From positions 62,001 through 126,000 of the forward strand of contig SHXW01000002.1 in the NCBI GenBank assembly GCA_009693115.1: DNA of 64,000 bases, written 5' to 3'. Below are positions 35,807 through 43,856 of the stretch, one piece after another. The number at the start of each line of letters is the position of its first letter. Position 1 is the first letter of the stretch. A program made the position numbers and the translations under genes. Origin of the DNA: Dehalococcoidia bacterium. GTDB lineage: Bacteria; Chloroflexota; Dehalococcoidia; Lucifugimonadales; Lucifugimonadaceae. The notes beneath the pieces are model-generated. The model searched no databases. It had not been told where the DNA came from and worked only from the letters and a program-made list of their open reading frames with translations.

Positions 35807-36523
35807 GTGCCATCGCCGGGTCGAGCGGAAGTGATCTCAGGAGGTGCGCGCCAGGTTCCGGACAGTGCTGGTGAGCGAGACGGGATAACAGGTGCGGCAA
35901 CAAGAACGGCCCGGCGAGACGTCTTGCTGTCAGTGGCGTTGTTTGCGTTGGTGGTGTGGCTGCATGAGGTCTCTCACGCCGTGATCTATGTCCTTCTGAC
36001 TGGCGAGGTTGCTGTCCCACTTCCCATTCGGACCATCCCACTGGGGTTTCTGCGTGGTGGGCATGCCCCTGTGCCCGGGTTGGGTGATGCGGTCGGTTAC
36101 AAGATGGCGGGTGTGGTGTTTGAGATATGCCTCGCGATCATCGTGATGGTCGTTCTTGTGATCCGGGGCCGCACTGGAGGCGCCGGCTACCGCGTCACCC
36201 TTGCGCTGGCAGCTGCGCTGGGGGTCGTGTTGATGCCATTGCGGATGTTCGAGACGGTCGAGATGGTGTTTCGGGGCACGCGGGCCGGTGGCGACCTAAG
36301 CGACATCTGGCTGCGCGCCAATCTGTCGAACACTCTCCTGCCGTTCGCCCAATTGCTCTGGGCAGTTATCCTTCTGGCTGCTGGCTGGCTGTGGTGCCGG
36401 GGCATGCGGGTTAAGGACCGCCGGCCAGTCGTTGCGATAACTGGAATTGCGCTCTCTCTGGCCGGTTGGAGCGTATTCGCACTAATGGCTGTTGCCACGG
36501 GATGGCTCGAACGCGTACTTTGA
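35807..36523 (+). CDS. Membrane protein with HExxH motif in the moa operon
   Basis: About 238 residues with five or six hydrophobic segments; I do not recognise the family. The first helix contains WLHEVSHAVIY (HEVSH at 53-57 from GTG 35807), an HExxH motif inside a membrane segment, as in site-2 (M50-like) proteases. A later GYKMAGVVFEICLAI may correspond to the second conserved helix of such enzymes, but a clear NxxPxxxxD motif is not visible. The start is uncertain (TTG 35798, GTG 35807 or GTG 35831). The gene is packed between moaA and the RNase H-MoaC fusion (14 and 22 nt). It could be a processing protease or an inactive relative. Confidence 0.7.
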   Translation: MPSPGRAEVISGGARQVPDSAGERDGITGAATRTARRDVLLSVALFALVVWLHEVSHAVIYVLLTGEVAVPLPIRTIPLGFLRGGHAPVPGLGDAVGYKMAGVVFEICLAIIVMVVLVIRGRTGGAGYRVTLALAAALGVVLMPLRMFETVEMVFRGTRAGGDLSDIWLRANLSNTLLPFAQLLWAVILLAAGWLWCRGMRVKDRRPVVAITGIALSLAGWSVFALMAVATGWLERVL

Positions 36524-36545
36524 GAGGGTAAGACGAGGTGACGGG

Positions 36546-37577
36546 ATGATCGAAATCTACACAGATGGCGCGTGCCTTGGGAACCCGGGGGGGCCGGGAG
36601 GCTGGGGCGCGGTCGTAGTCGAAGACAGCCGGCAGCAAGAGTTCTCGGGCTACGAGCCGGGTACCACGAACCAGCGCATGGAGGTTCTCGCTGCCATCAA
36701 GGGATTGGAGCAGACGCCGCCGGGCTCGCAGATCAAAGTCATCTCGGACAGCCAGTATGTGGTCAAGACGATGTCCAGCGGCTGGCAGCGCAACGCGAAC
36801 CGGGATCTCTGGGCGAGGCTCGACGCCGTTGTGGCTGACAGGCGTGTCAGATGGGAGTGGGTCAAGGGGCACAGCGGCCACCCGTTCAATGAACTGGCTG
36901 ACAGGCTGGCGACCGGTGCGGCGAAAGACGGCGCAGCACGTGGGGCCCAACCCACGATCGCCCCGGTTTCGGATGGGATCAGTCAGGACACCAAACCGCA
37001 TGAGGGAGAGCGGCCTGCCGCCCCGCCCGTTCGCGCTGCGTCGCAGGAAGGGACAGCGGCCCCTGCACCGCGCCGCCGCGCCGCTGTTGCGAAGGCGCCA
37101 CCCTCCGGTCTGACTCACATAGACGGGTCGGGCAAGGCCCGCATGGTAGGCGTGGGAGCAAAGGATGTGACGGAGCGAGAGGCGGTGGCGAAGGGCGCGG
37201 TCATGATGCAGCCGGAGACCCTCGCGATGATCAGAGCCAACGCCTTCGAGAAGGGCGATGTGCTGGGCATCGCCCGCGTCGCGGGGGTCATGGCTGCGAA
37301 GAAGACGCACGAACTCATCCCACTCTGCCACCAGATCCCGCTAACTCAAATCGTCGTGGAGATTGATTCAGGTCCTACGGACGATTGCGTTGTGATCACC
37401 GCGACGGCACGCGCGTCATGGAAAACGGGTGTGGAGATGGAGGCGCTGACGGCCGTGACTGTGGCAGCACTCACCGTCTATGACATGTGCAAGGCCGTGG
37501 ACCGGGGGATGCGCATCGAGGGCGTGCGGCTCGTCAAGAAGGTGGGCGGCAAGAGTGGAGACTTTTCGGCCGAATGA
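36546..37577 (+). CDS. RNase HI - MoaC fusion protein
   Basis: A 343-residue protein made of two complete enzymes. Residues 1-125 are RNase HI with catalytic acids D7 (YTDGAC), E46 (RMEVLAA), D68 (SDSQYV) and D119 (NELADR). Residues 187-343 are MoaC, cyclic pyranopterin monophosphate synthase: GLTHIDGSGKARMV, KTHELIPLCHQIPL and TGVEMEALTAV...YDMCKAVD...KVGGKSG. A Pro/Ala/Arg-rich linker (about 128-186) joins them with no internal start codon near the MoaC boundary, so two separate products are unlikely unless processed. ATG at 36546 fits RNase H. The context (moaA two genes upstream) supports the MoaC role in Moco synthesis. Confidence 0.93.
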   Translation: MIEIYTDGACLGNPGGPGGWGAVVVEDSRQQEFSGYEPGTTNQRMEVLAAIKGLEQTPPGSQIKVISDSQYVVKTMSSGWQRNANRDLWARLDAVVADRRVRWEWVKGHSGHPFNELADRLATGAAKDGAARGAQPTIAPVSDGISQDTKPHEGERPAAPPVRAASQEGTAAPAPRRRAAVAKAPPSGLTHIDGSGKARMVGVGAKDVTEREAVAKGAVMMQPETLAMIRANAFEKGDVLGIARVAGVMAAKKTHELIPLCHQIPLTQIVVEIDSGPTDDCVVITATARASWKTGVEMEALTAVTVAALTVYDMCKAVDRGMRIEGVRLVKKVGGKSGDFSAE

Positions 37578-37639
37578 TGGACCGATTGTCCCTCTCCCAC
37601 TGGGGGGAGGGACGTGAGCGCCCGATGAGAGCGTTGGCC
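37578..37639. repeat. Palindromic repeat between converging genes
   Basis: A CCCTCTCCC/GGGGAGGG copy lies at 37590-37611 between the converging ends of the RNase H-MoaC gene and the Gfo/Idh gene. It may act as a terminator. Confidence 0.5.
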
Positions 37640-38632
37640 CTACGCGGGCAGCTTGCTGGTGGCCCTGAGCAGCGTTTCCTGGACAAGCAGTTCGTGATCC
37701 AGCGTACGGTCGGGCTGTTTGTCGCCTCGAAGATCTCTTACAAAGGCGGCGAGTGACGCCACATAGCGCGGCCGGTCCTCGATCTTGATGACATTCTCCC
37801 CGGCCCCGTAACCGCCGCGGGCCTCGTCAAGGCACAGGCGCAGCGTGCCGGCCGGTTCAAACGGCTCCATGATCGCCGAGCCGCGGGTGCCATAGACCTC
37901 GAAGCGGCGGGCCATCGGGCGGGCCTCCATCGCAGCGATGTCAACGAACGCCAGCGCGTTCTCGTATTCGAACACTGCGAGGGTGTTGTCCCGGAAATTG
38001 GGGCTGCGGGTGTTCACGTTCTGGAAAAAGCTCGTCACCTTGCGCGGGCGGCCCAGGATCCAGACAACCTGGTCGAGCATATGCCCGGCGAGGTCGTAAA
38101 AAATGCCGCCGTCATGATCAGCGATGACCGTCCGCTGCTCCTCGGTGATGTACGTGGACATATGGGCGCGGACGGAGAAAACGTCGCCCAAAAATCCGGA
38201 ACGTGACCAGTCGGCGATGCGGCAAAAACCGTCGTGGTGGCGGAACATGTAGCCGAGTTGGATGAGCAGACCTTTCGTGCGCGCCTTCTCGATGACTCGC
38301 GCCCACTGCGGCCAGTTGTCGCCCGCGGGTTTGTCATAGAAGACGTGCTTGCCAGCCTCGATTATCTCTTCCGTCTGGGCGAGGCTTTCGATGTTCCGGC
38401 CCTCTGACGAGACGGCGACAATTGAGGGATCGTCAAGAAACTCTTTTGGAGAGCCGTACCAGCGGACCTTCGACCAGGTCTTCTGGCCGCTCTTTTCAAG
38501 CTCCCTGCGCCGCTCCCGGTCCGGCTCGTATACACCAGCGACCTCAACGTCCGGGTTGGCGAACATTACGGCCAGCACACCCTCGGCGTGGCCGTGTTTC
38601 GTGCCGTACTGGGCCATCTTTATCTTCTGCAT
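37640..38632 (-). CDS. Gfo/Idh/MocA-family oxidoreductase at the end of the trp operon
   Basis: A 330-residue NAD(P)-dependent dehydrogenase from ATG 38632. It has an N-terminal Rossmann domain (KMAQYGTKHGHAEGVLAV, an atypical nucleotide-binding loop), the DKPAGDNWPQW region with the conserved Lys-Pro, and a C-terminal substrate domain with a GHMLDQVVWI histidine segment. Its start is 2 nt beyond the trpF stop, so it is co-transcribed with the tryptophan genes. It has no known role in that pathway. Substrate likely a sugar, inositol or related alcohol. Confidence 0.85.
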   Translation of the reverse strand: MQKIKMAQYGTKHGHAEGVLAVMFANPDVEVAGVYEPDRERRRELEKSGQKTWSKVRWYGSPKEFLDDPSIVAVSSEGRNIESLAQTEEIIEAGKHVFYDKPAGDNWPQWARVIEKARTKGLLIQLGYMFRHHDGFCRIADWSRSGFLGDVFSVRAHMSTYITEEQRTVIADHDGGIFYDLAGHMLDQVVWILGRPRKVTSFFQNVNTRSPNFRDNTLAVFEYENALAFVDIAAMEARPMARRFEVYGTRGSAIMEPFEPAGTLRLCLDEARGGYGAGENVIKIEDRPRYVASLAAFVRDLRGDKQPDRTLDHELLVQETLLRATSKLPA

Positions 38633-38634
38633 GG

Positions 38635-39321
38635 TTATCGGTTTTCTCCAGTGTTTGCGACGCCCTTCGCCGCAACGACAAACGCCATAATCCTGGCTGC
38701 GTCCTTTACGCCGTCCGTCTCGACGCCGCTGGACACGTCCACACCCCAGGGGTGAAGCCGGTCGATGGCGGAGCGCACGTTGTCCGGTGTCAGGCCACCC
38801 GCCAGAAGCACGCGCTCGGTCGAGGCGACGCCCTCCGCAGCGGCCCAGTCGAACGTCAGGCCCGCCCCGCCGGGGGTGGTTTCGTCGTAGCGGTCGAGCA
38901 CGACGGTTCGCCCGGACGCGATGTGGGGCCGCACGATGGCGTCCAGTGCGGCAGGCGTCGTCCCGGCCTTGACGCGCACCTGCCGGAAGACGGGCTTCCA
39001 CATGCGGCGGATGTACGCCTCGTCCTCGTCGCCGCAAAGCTGCACGTAGTCGAGGTCCGCGGCGCGGGCCACATCGTTGACAAATTCAGCACGCTGGTTA
39101 CGGAAGAGGCCGACCATTCCGGGCGCACGCCTGCTGCGCGGGATGCCTCGGACCCGGAGGTCGCGGACGATCATCACGCCCTTGTCGGGCGCGAGTTGGC
39201 GGCGGACGCCTTCGACGAAGACGAACCCGAGTAAATCTGCGCCTGCGCGGGCGGCAACCATGGCGTTCTCGGCGTCACGGAGCCCGCAGACTTTGACTTT
39301 TGGTGTGTATTCGGAGGTCAT
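38635..39321 (-). CDS. trpF: Phosphoribosylanthranilate isomerase
   Basis: Third step after anthranilate in tryptophan synthesis (Amadori rearrangement). The 228-residue TIM barrel has KVKVCGLRDAENA with the catalytic cysteine, GFVFVEGVRR, VQLCGDED and the C-terminal phosphate site LAGGLTPDNV...GVDVSSGVETDGVKD. Start ATG at 39321. It follows trpC after a gap filled by a long dispersed repeat. Confidence 0.95.
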   Translation of the reverse strand: MTSEYTPKVKVCGLRDAENAMVAARAGADLLGFVFVEGVRRQLAPDKGVMIVRDLRVRGIPRSRRAPGMVGLFRNQRAEFVNDVARAADLDYVQLCGDEDEAYIRRMWKPVFRQVRVKAGTTPAALDAIVRPHIASGRTVVLDRYDETTPGGAGLTFDWAAAEGVASTERVLLAGGLTPDNVRSAIDRLHPWGVDVSSGVETDGVKDAARIMAFVVAAKGVANTGENR

Positions 39322-39342
39322 TTGTTTAGGTGGGCTCCCGCC

Positions 39343-39472
39343 CTGTCATTCTGAGCGAAGCCCCGATCGCATCGGGGCGGAGGGATGAATCTAGCTCGGA
39401 CGTCAACGCGTGGCTCTTTGAGCTGGATTCTTCGCTTCTGCCTTCGGTCTGCGCTCAGAATGACACGGTCAT
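39343..39472. repeat. Long dispersed repeat with GTCATTCTGAG ends
   Basis: The element starts TGTCATTCTGAGCGAAG and ends GCTCAGAATGACA, so the termini are inverted repeats. Its interior shares GCGTGGCTCTTTG and GATTCTTC with the copy at 58689-58816. It fills most of the trpF-trpC gap. Related copies or fragments lie at about 42206, 57037 and 60057. Confidence 0.7.
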
Positions 39473-40296
39473 CGCGCCTGAATCTTGGACATCTCGTTGA
39501 CCAGCCTTCCGGCCTCACTTCCGGAACGCATGAGCCACTCCCCTACCAGGACAGACTTCGCCCCGGCTGCGGCCATGCGCTTCACGTCATCAATGGACTT
39601 CATGCCGCTTTCGGCAACGGCCAGTCTATTGCCTGGGATGCGCTTCCCTACGCGCTCGAACACGTCGAGGGAAGTGACGAGCGTCTTGAGGTTGCGGTTG
39701 TTCACGCCGACGATGCGTGCGTCCTCAACGAGCGCTTTGTCCAGCTCCCGCTCGTCGAACACCTCCACAAGCGCCTGCATGCCGAGTTCGTGTGTGAGCG
39801 CGAGCAGCCCGCGGTAGAGTTCGGCGTCGAGCATCGCGATGATGAGCAGAATGGCATCGGCCCCGTGGGCGCGGGCTTCATAGACCTGGTACTCGTCGAA
39901 TACGAAGTCCTTTTCCAGTACCGGGACGTCCTCCGGGCGGGCGACGGCGTGGACCGCGGCGAGGTCAGCCACGGTGCCAAAGAAGTAGTCCTGCTCTGTC
40001 AGGACAGAGATGGCAGCGGCGCCGGACTTGCAGTACGAGATCGCCTGGCGCTCCGGATTCATGTCTTCGGCCAGAGACCCGGCTGACGCTGAGGCGCGTT
40101 TCATTTCGGCGATGACCGCGATGCCTGGCTTTGCCCGCAGCGCGGCTTCCAGCGAGAGCGGCTCTGGCATGGCCTCGGCCATCTCGCGGGCGGCTTTGAG
40201 GGGTACGCGCCCCTTCGCCGCGTCTAGGCGTTTCCGCTTGGCGGCGGCGATGTCATCCAGGACGGTGCCCGTCTGTTGTGGTGTGGGTGATGGCAT
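39469..40296 (-). CDS. trpC: Indole-3-glycerol phosphate synthase
   Basis: Converts carboxyphenylaminodeoxyribulose phosphate to indole-3-glycerol phosphate. The 275-residue TIM barrel shows VIAEMKRASASAG with the catalytic lysine, VLTEQDYFFG, VLEKDFVFDEYQV, VGVNNRNLKTL, AESGM and the final VGEWLMRSG. Its ATG overlaps the trpD stop (TAATG), implying translational coupling. Confidence 0.96.
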   Translation of the reverse strand: MPSPTPQQTGTVLDDIAAAKRKRLDAAKGRVPLKAAREMAEAMPEPLSLEAALRAKPGIAVIAEMKRASASAGSLAEDMNPERQAISYCKSGAAAISVLTEQDYFFGTVADLAAVHAVARPEDVPVLEKDFVFDEYQVYEARAHGADAILLIIAMLDAELYRGLLALTHELGMQALVEVFDERELDKALVEDARIVGVNNRNLKTLVTSLDVFERVGKRIPGNRLAVAESGMKSIDDVKRMAAAGAKSVLVGEWLMRSGSEAGRLVNEMSKIQAR

Positions 40297-41342
40297 TACG
40301 TTTGCGACTGGCTCAGCGCAGTCAACTGTTCCAACTTCTGTCGCGCCTTGCCGGAGTCTATCGACTCCTGCGCCATTTCAGCGCCGTCATTAAAGCTGTT
40401 GGCTCTGCCCGCAGCGACAAGCGCGGCTGCGGCGTTCATCACGACCACGTTGCGGGCGGACCGTTCTACCGATGGCGGCATGTTGTGCTGCCCGCCCTTG
40501 CCTGCGAGCACGCCGCGGATGACGGTCACGCTCTGATCAACGGACGGCACGACGAGGTGGTCGCGCGACCCTTCGGGCAGGCCGAAATCCGCCGGGCGTG
40601 TGCGACGGCGCTTCAGGGCGTCGGGCGTGACCTGATAGATCAGCGTTTCGCCCTCGACGTCTATCTCGTCCGCGCCGGACATGGCGTGCACGATCATGGC
40701 GTAGTCGGTTCCGAGCAGGGCCAGCGCCTTCGCGACTTTCTCCGCCATCGCCTCGTCCGCGATGCCGATTATCTGCCGTTTCGCTCCGGCCGGGTTGGTG
40801 AGTGGGCCGAGGACGTTGAATACGGTGCGGATGCCGATCTCGCGCCGCACCGGGCCGGCGTGTTTCATGGCCGGGTGGAAGGCCTGGGCGAACATGAAGC
40901 CGACGCCCGCCTCTTCGATGCACCGCTTCACGCCCTCGGGCGAAAGCGTGATTTTGACACCGAGCTTTTCCAGGGCGTCGGCGCTTCCAGAGGACCCGGA
41001 CATGGCGCGGTTTCCATGCTTGGCGACGGCGACACCCGCGCCTGCCACGACGAACGCCGCGCAGGTTGAAATGTTGAACCACTTCTTGCCGTCGCCGCCG
41101 GTGCCGCATGTGTCCACGACGGGGACGTTTACTTCGACGTGGAGTGACTTTTCTCGCATGGCGCGGGCCATCCCGGCGATCTCCTCCGGTGTCTCACCCT
41201 TCATGCGGAGGGCGGTGATGAACGCGGCGGTCTGCGCGGGGGTGGCCTGGCCGTCCATGATCTGACTCATGACCGATGCTGCGCCGTCAAGGTCGAGGCT
41301 CTTGCCCTCAACGATGGCCTGTATGCCTTGCTGGATGTTCAT
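40296..41342 (-). CDS. trpD: Anthranilate phosphoribosyltransferase
   Basis: Joins anthranilate to PRPP. The 348-residue protein has the PRPP-binding loop VDTCGTGGDG, the AKHGNRAMSGSSGSADALEKLG segment and NVLGPLTNPAGA, all standard. ATG at 41342 matches the family N-terminus; the longer frame to 41456 is spacer with repeat-like sequence. It is separated from trpG by 198 bp. Confidence 0.96.
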   Translation of the reverse strand: MNIQQGIQAIVEGKSLDLDGAASVMSQIMDGQATPAQTAAFITALRMKGETPEEIAGMARAMREKSLHVEVNVPVVDTCGTGGDGKKWFNISTCAAFVVAGAGVAVAKHGNRAMSGSSGSADALEKLGVKITLSPEGVKRCIEEAGVGFMFAQAFHPAMKHAGPVRREIGIRTVFNVLGPLTNPAGAKRQIIGIADEAMAEKVAKALALLGTDYAMIVHAMSGADEIDVEGETLIYQVTPDALKRRRTRPADFGLPEGSRDHLVVPSVDQSVTVIRGVLAGKGGQHNMPPSVERSARNVVVMNAAAALVAAGRANSFNDGAEMAQESIDSGKARQKLEQLTALSQSQT

Positions 41343-41540
41343 GTTGGTTATCGTAATTCCTTCTCCCGTTGATACGTGAGGCCCGGGCAAACTTCGACGT
41401 TGGAGTACCGGCAGATGTTCCCTCCCTCCCCGAGAGAAAGGGAATGGGAGCACCATCGCGCTTGCGTCTTGGCACAGGTCTGCCGACCAGCGGTCACCGG
41501 AATCACCAGAAAACCGGCGCTCCCCCGGCGCAGTGCAAGG

Positions 41541-42116
41541 TCATCGCGTCATCTTCATGTTGAGGAAGTTCTGAAGCAGTTGTTTGCCGGGGCCGGTGAG
41601 GATGCTCTCCGGGTGGAACTGGACGCCTTCAACGAGCAATGTCTTGTGCCTGACGCCCATGATGACGCCGCTTTCCGACCTCGCCGTGACTTCCAATACG
41701 TCAGGCACCGTGTCCGGCAGGATCGCCAGCGAGTGATAGCGCACTGCCTCGAACGGGTTCGGCAGCCCGGCGAATACACCCTTGCTGTCGTGGGTGATCA
41801 TCGAGGTCTTGCCGTGCTTGATTTCGCCTGCGCCCGCCACGGTCCCGCCGTAAACCTCGCCTATGCACTGATGGCCCAGACACACGCCCAGGACGGGAAC
41901 CCTGCCTGCAAAGTGCCTGATCGCGTCCATGGAGATTCCGGCTTTGGCCGGGCGCGAAGGGCCGGGCGATATGACGACACGGGCAGGCCGCATCAGGTCC
42001 AGGTCCTCGACGGATGCCTGATCGTTGCGTACGACCTTAACCTCCTCGCCCAGTTCGGACAGGTACTGGTAAAGGTTGTATGTGAAGCTATCGTAGTTGT
42101 CTATCAGCAAGAGCAT
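41541..42116 (-). CDS. trpG: Anthranilate synthase, glutamine amidotransferase subunit
   Basis: A 191-residue class I amidotransferase that supplies ammonia to anthranilate synthase. It has LLIDNYDSFTYNL at the start, the nucleophile in GVCLGHQCIGE, and the HPESI histidine-glutamate pair near the C-terminus. It could also serve aminodeoxychorismate synthase (PabA role), which is relevant because two component-I genes lie upstream. Confidence 0.94.
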   Translation of the reverse strand: MLLLIDNYDSFTYNLYQYLSELGEEVKVVRNDQASVEDLDLMRPARVVISPGPSRPAKAGISMDAIRHFAGRVPVLGVCLGHQCIGEVYGGTVAGAGEIKHGKTSMITHDSKGVFAGLPNPFEAVRYHSLAILPDTVPDVLEVTARSESGVIMGVRHKTLLVEGVQFHPESILTGPGKQLLQNFLNMKMTR

Positions 42117-42302
42117 GACTGTGTCCTTCAGCGTTGCGAGGCTTTCTGAGAATCCCCTCTCCCGGCTGGAGAAGGGTGAGGGTGGGAGAAAACTCCCGTC
42201 CTTGTTAGCGGGATTCTTCGCTCCGTGTCATCCCTTCGCTACTTCCGTCCTGATGCACCGGGACTAAGAGACGGGGGCCTCCACGCACAGTGAAAAGGCG
42301 AA
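42117..42302. repeat. Gap with pieces of both dispersed repeat families
   Basis: Between trpG and the second trpE are a CCCCTCTCCC...GGGTGAGGG copy (42152-42181) and a stretch resembling one end of the longer repeat (GGATTCTTCGCTCCGTGTCATCC, in part; 42221-42243). They separate the otherwise tight trp operon. No promoter is obvious. Confidence 0.5.
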
Positions 42303-43856
42303 TCATCCCATGTCCTCTTCGGCGTGTTCAATGGCGCGGATGAGGGCGCTCATCTTCTGAAGCGACTCCTGATATTCGTCTTCAGGCGTGGATTCCATGA
42401 CGATGCCACCGCCCGCCTGCAGATGTGCCAGGCCGTCTTTCAACACTACGGATCTTATGACCGTCCCCGTGTCCATATCTCCGTTGGCCGAAAACCACCC
42501 GGCCGCGCCGCAGTAGGGGCCTCGGCCCTCCCTTTCGAGCTCGCTGACCAGTTTCATCGCCCTCACCTTCGGGGCTCCCGTCAACGTGCCTGCCGGGAAG
42601 CCCGCACGGAACGCGTCGAGAGCATCGCAGCCCTTCCTCAACCTGCCAGTCACACGCGAGACTAGGTGCATCACGTGCGAATAACGCTCTACACCCATCA
42701 GTGACGGGACGGTCACGCTGCCGGGGTCGCACACCCGGCCCAGGTCGTTTCGCGCGAGGTCCACGAGCATGATGTGCTCAGCTCGCTCCTTCTCACTGGC
42801 CCTCAGTTGACGCTCCAGCATGGCGTCCGCGTCAGGAGTAGGCCCACGCTTCCGTGTGCCGGCGATGGGGTGTATCGACGCTGAGCCGTCCTTCACTCTG
42901 ACCATCAGTTCGGGTGATGCGCCAATGATCTGGAAGCCGCCAGTCGTCCCCGGAGCCTCGAAATCGAACAGGAACATATATGGCGACGGGTTCAGGCCTC
43001 TCAGGGAGCGGTAAATATCGAGTGGCCGCGCGCGCGTCTGGCGTTCGATGCGCTGCGAGACCACGACCTGAATGAGTTCGCCTTCCAAGACCGCCTGTTG
43101 CGCTTTCCGCACCATCTCCTCGTATTCATCCCGCGATGTGACGTACCGCGCCGCGGCCTGTCCCGGCGCGCCCCGTGTGCCTGTCTCCGCTTCTGGTTGA
43201 GGCGGGGCGTTGAAGAGCCTCGTCGCCACGTTCCGCAAGCGTCCTTCGGCATCCTGCCGCGCTACTGCCCATCCGCCGGTGCAAAGCGTGTCGGCGAGAG
43301 CGACCACAGACACAACGTCGCGGGCGCTATCGAACACAACCAGGCTGTCCGGCACTATGAAAGCCGATTCCGCCACGCCGGTGGGGTCAGGCGCCAGGGG
43401 AGCGATGGACGGTTCAATCCACCGTGCCGCTTCATATGCCACGTACCCAGCCGCGCCCGCGCAGAACTCTGGCGCTCCTTCCGGCCTGGCGACGCGCTCG
43501 GAATAAATGCGACGCCTCAGGAGCGTAATCGGGTCCGTATCGCCGTCCCGTTGTCCATTTCCAGTGAAGATGACCTCCCGCACACCCGCGCTGACGTACG
43601 AGTACCTCGACGCTCCCGGCTCCTGCGACACGCCTTCAAGCAGGAAACGCCTCCCGGGCTCTGAGACGCGCTCGTAGGCGTCCGCTGGCGTCAGGCCGTG
43701 GGCGGGGTACTCCGCCCACACAGGTACGACGGTGTGCTCCGATGCAAGGCGGTCGAATTCGGCCATGGTCGGAAAGGTCCGAGCGCTTCCAACGCCAGTG
43801 AGGCTCACTGATGTAGCCGCGGCGCCGCGAGCGATCATGGAGACGTAGGCGGTCAC
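42303..43856 (-). CDS. trpE: Anthranilate synthase component I-like protein (second copy, LLEG variant)
   Basis: A 517-residue chorismate-utilising enzyme. The C-terminal catalytic domain is intact: PIAGTRKRG, EKERAEHIMLVDLARNDLGRV, ERYSHVMHLVSRVTG and GFPAGTLTGAPKVRAM. The N-terminal regulatory motif LLES, whose Ser contacts bound tryptophan in characterised TrpE, reads LLEG (72-75), and the following GGE is lost. It may therefore be less sensitive to tryptophan, or act as the PabB-like component for folate. It starts at GTG, overlapping the upstream trpE stop by 4 nt (GTGA), and both paralogues end in the same EYQESLQKM-type tail. A tandem duplication is the simplest origin. Confidence 0.85.
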   Translation of the reverse strand: MTAYVSMIARGAAATSVSLTGVGSARTFPTMAEFDRLASEHTVVPVWAEYPAHGLTPADAYERVSEPGRRFLLEGVSQEPGASRYSYVSAGVREVIFTGNGQRDGDTDPITLLRRRIYSERVARPEGAPEFCAGAAGYVAYEAARWIEPSIAPLAPDPTGVAESAFIVPDSLVVFDSARDVVSVVALADTLCTGGWAVARQDAEGRLRNVATRLFNAPPQPEAETGTRGAPGQAAARYVTSRDEYEEMVRKAQQAVLEGELIQVVVSQRIERQTRARPLDIYRSLRGLNPSPYMFLFDFEAPGTTGGFQIIGASPELMVRVKDGSASIHPIAGTRKRGPTPDADAMLERQLRASEKERAEHIMLVDLARNDLGRVCDPGSVTVPSLMGVERYSHVMHLVSRVTGRLRKGCDALDAFRAGFPAGTLTGAPKVRAMKLVSELEREGRGPYCGAAGWFSANGDMDTGTVIRSVVLKDGLAHLQAGGGIVMESTPEDEYQESLQKMSALIRAIEHAEEDMG

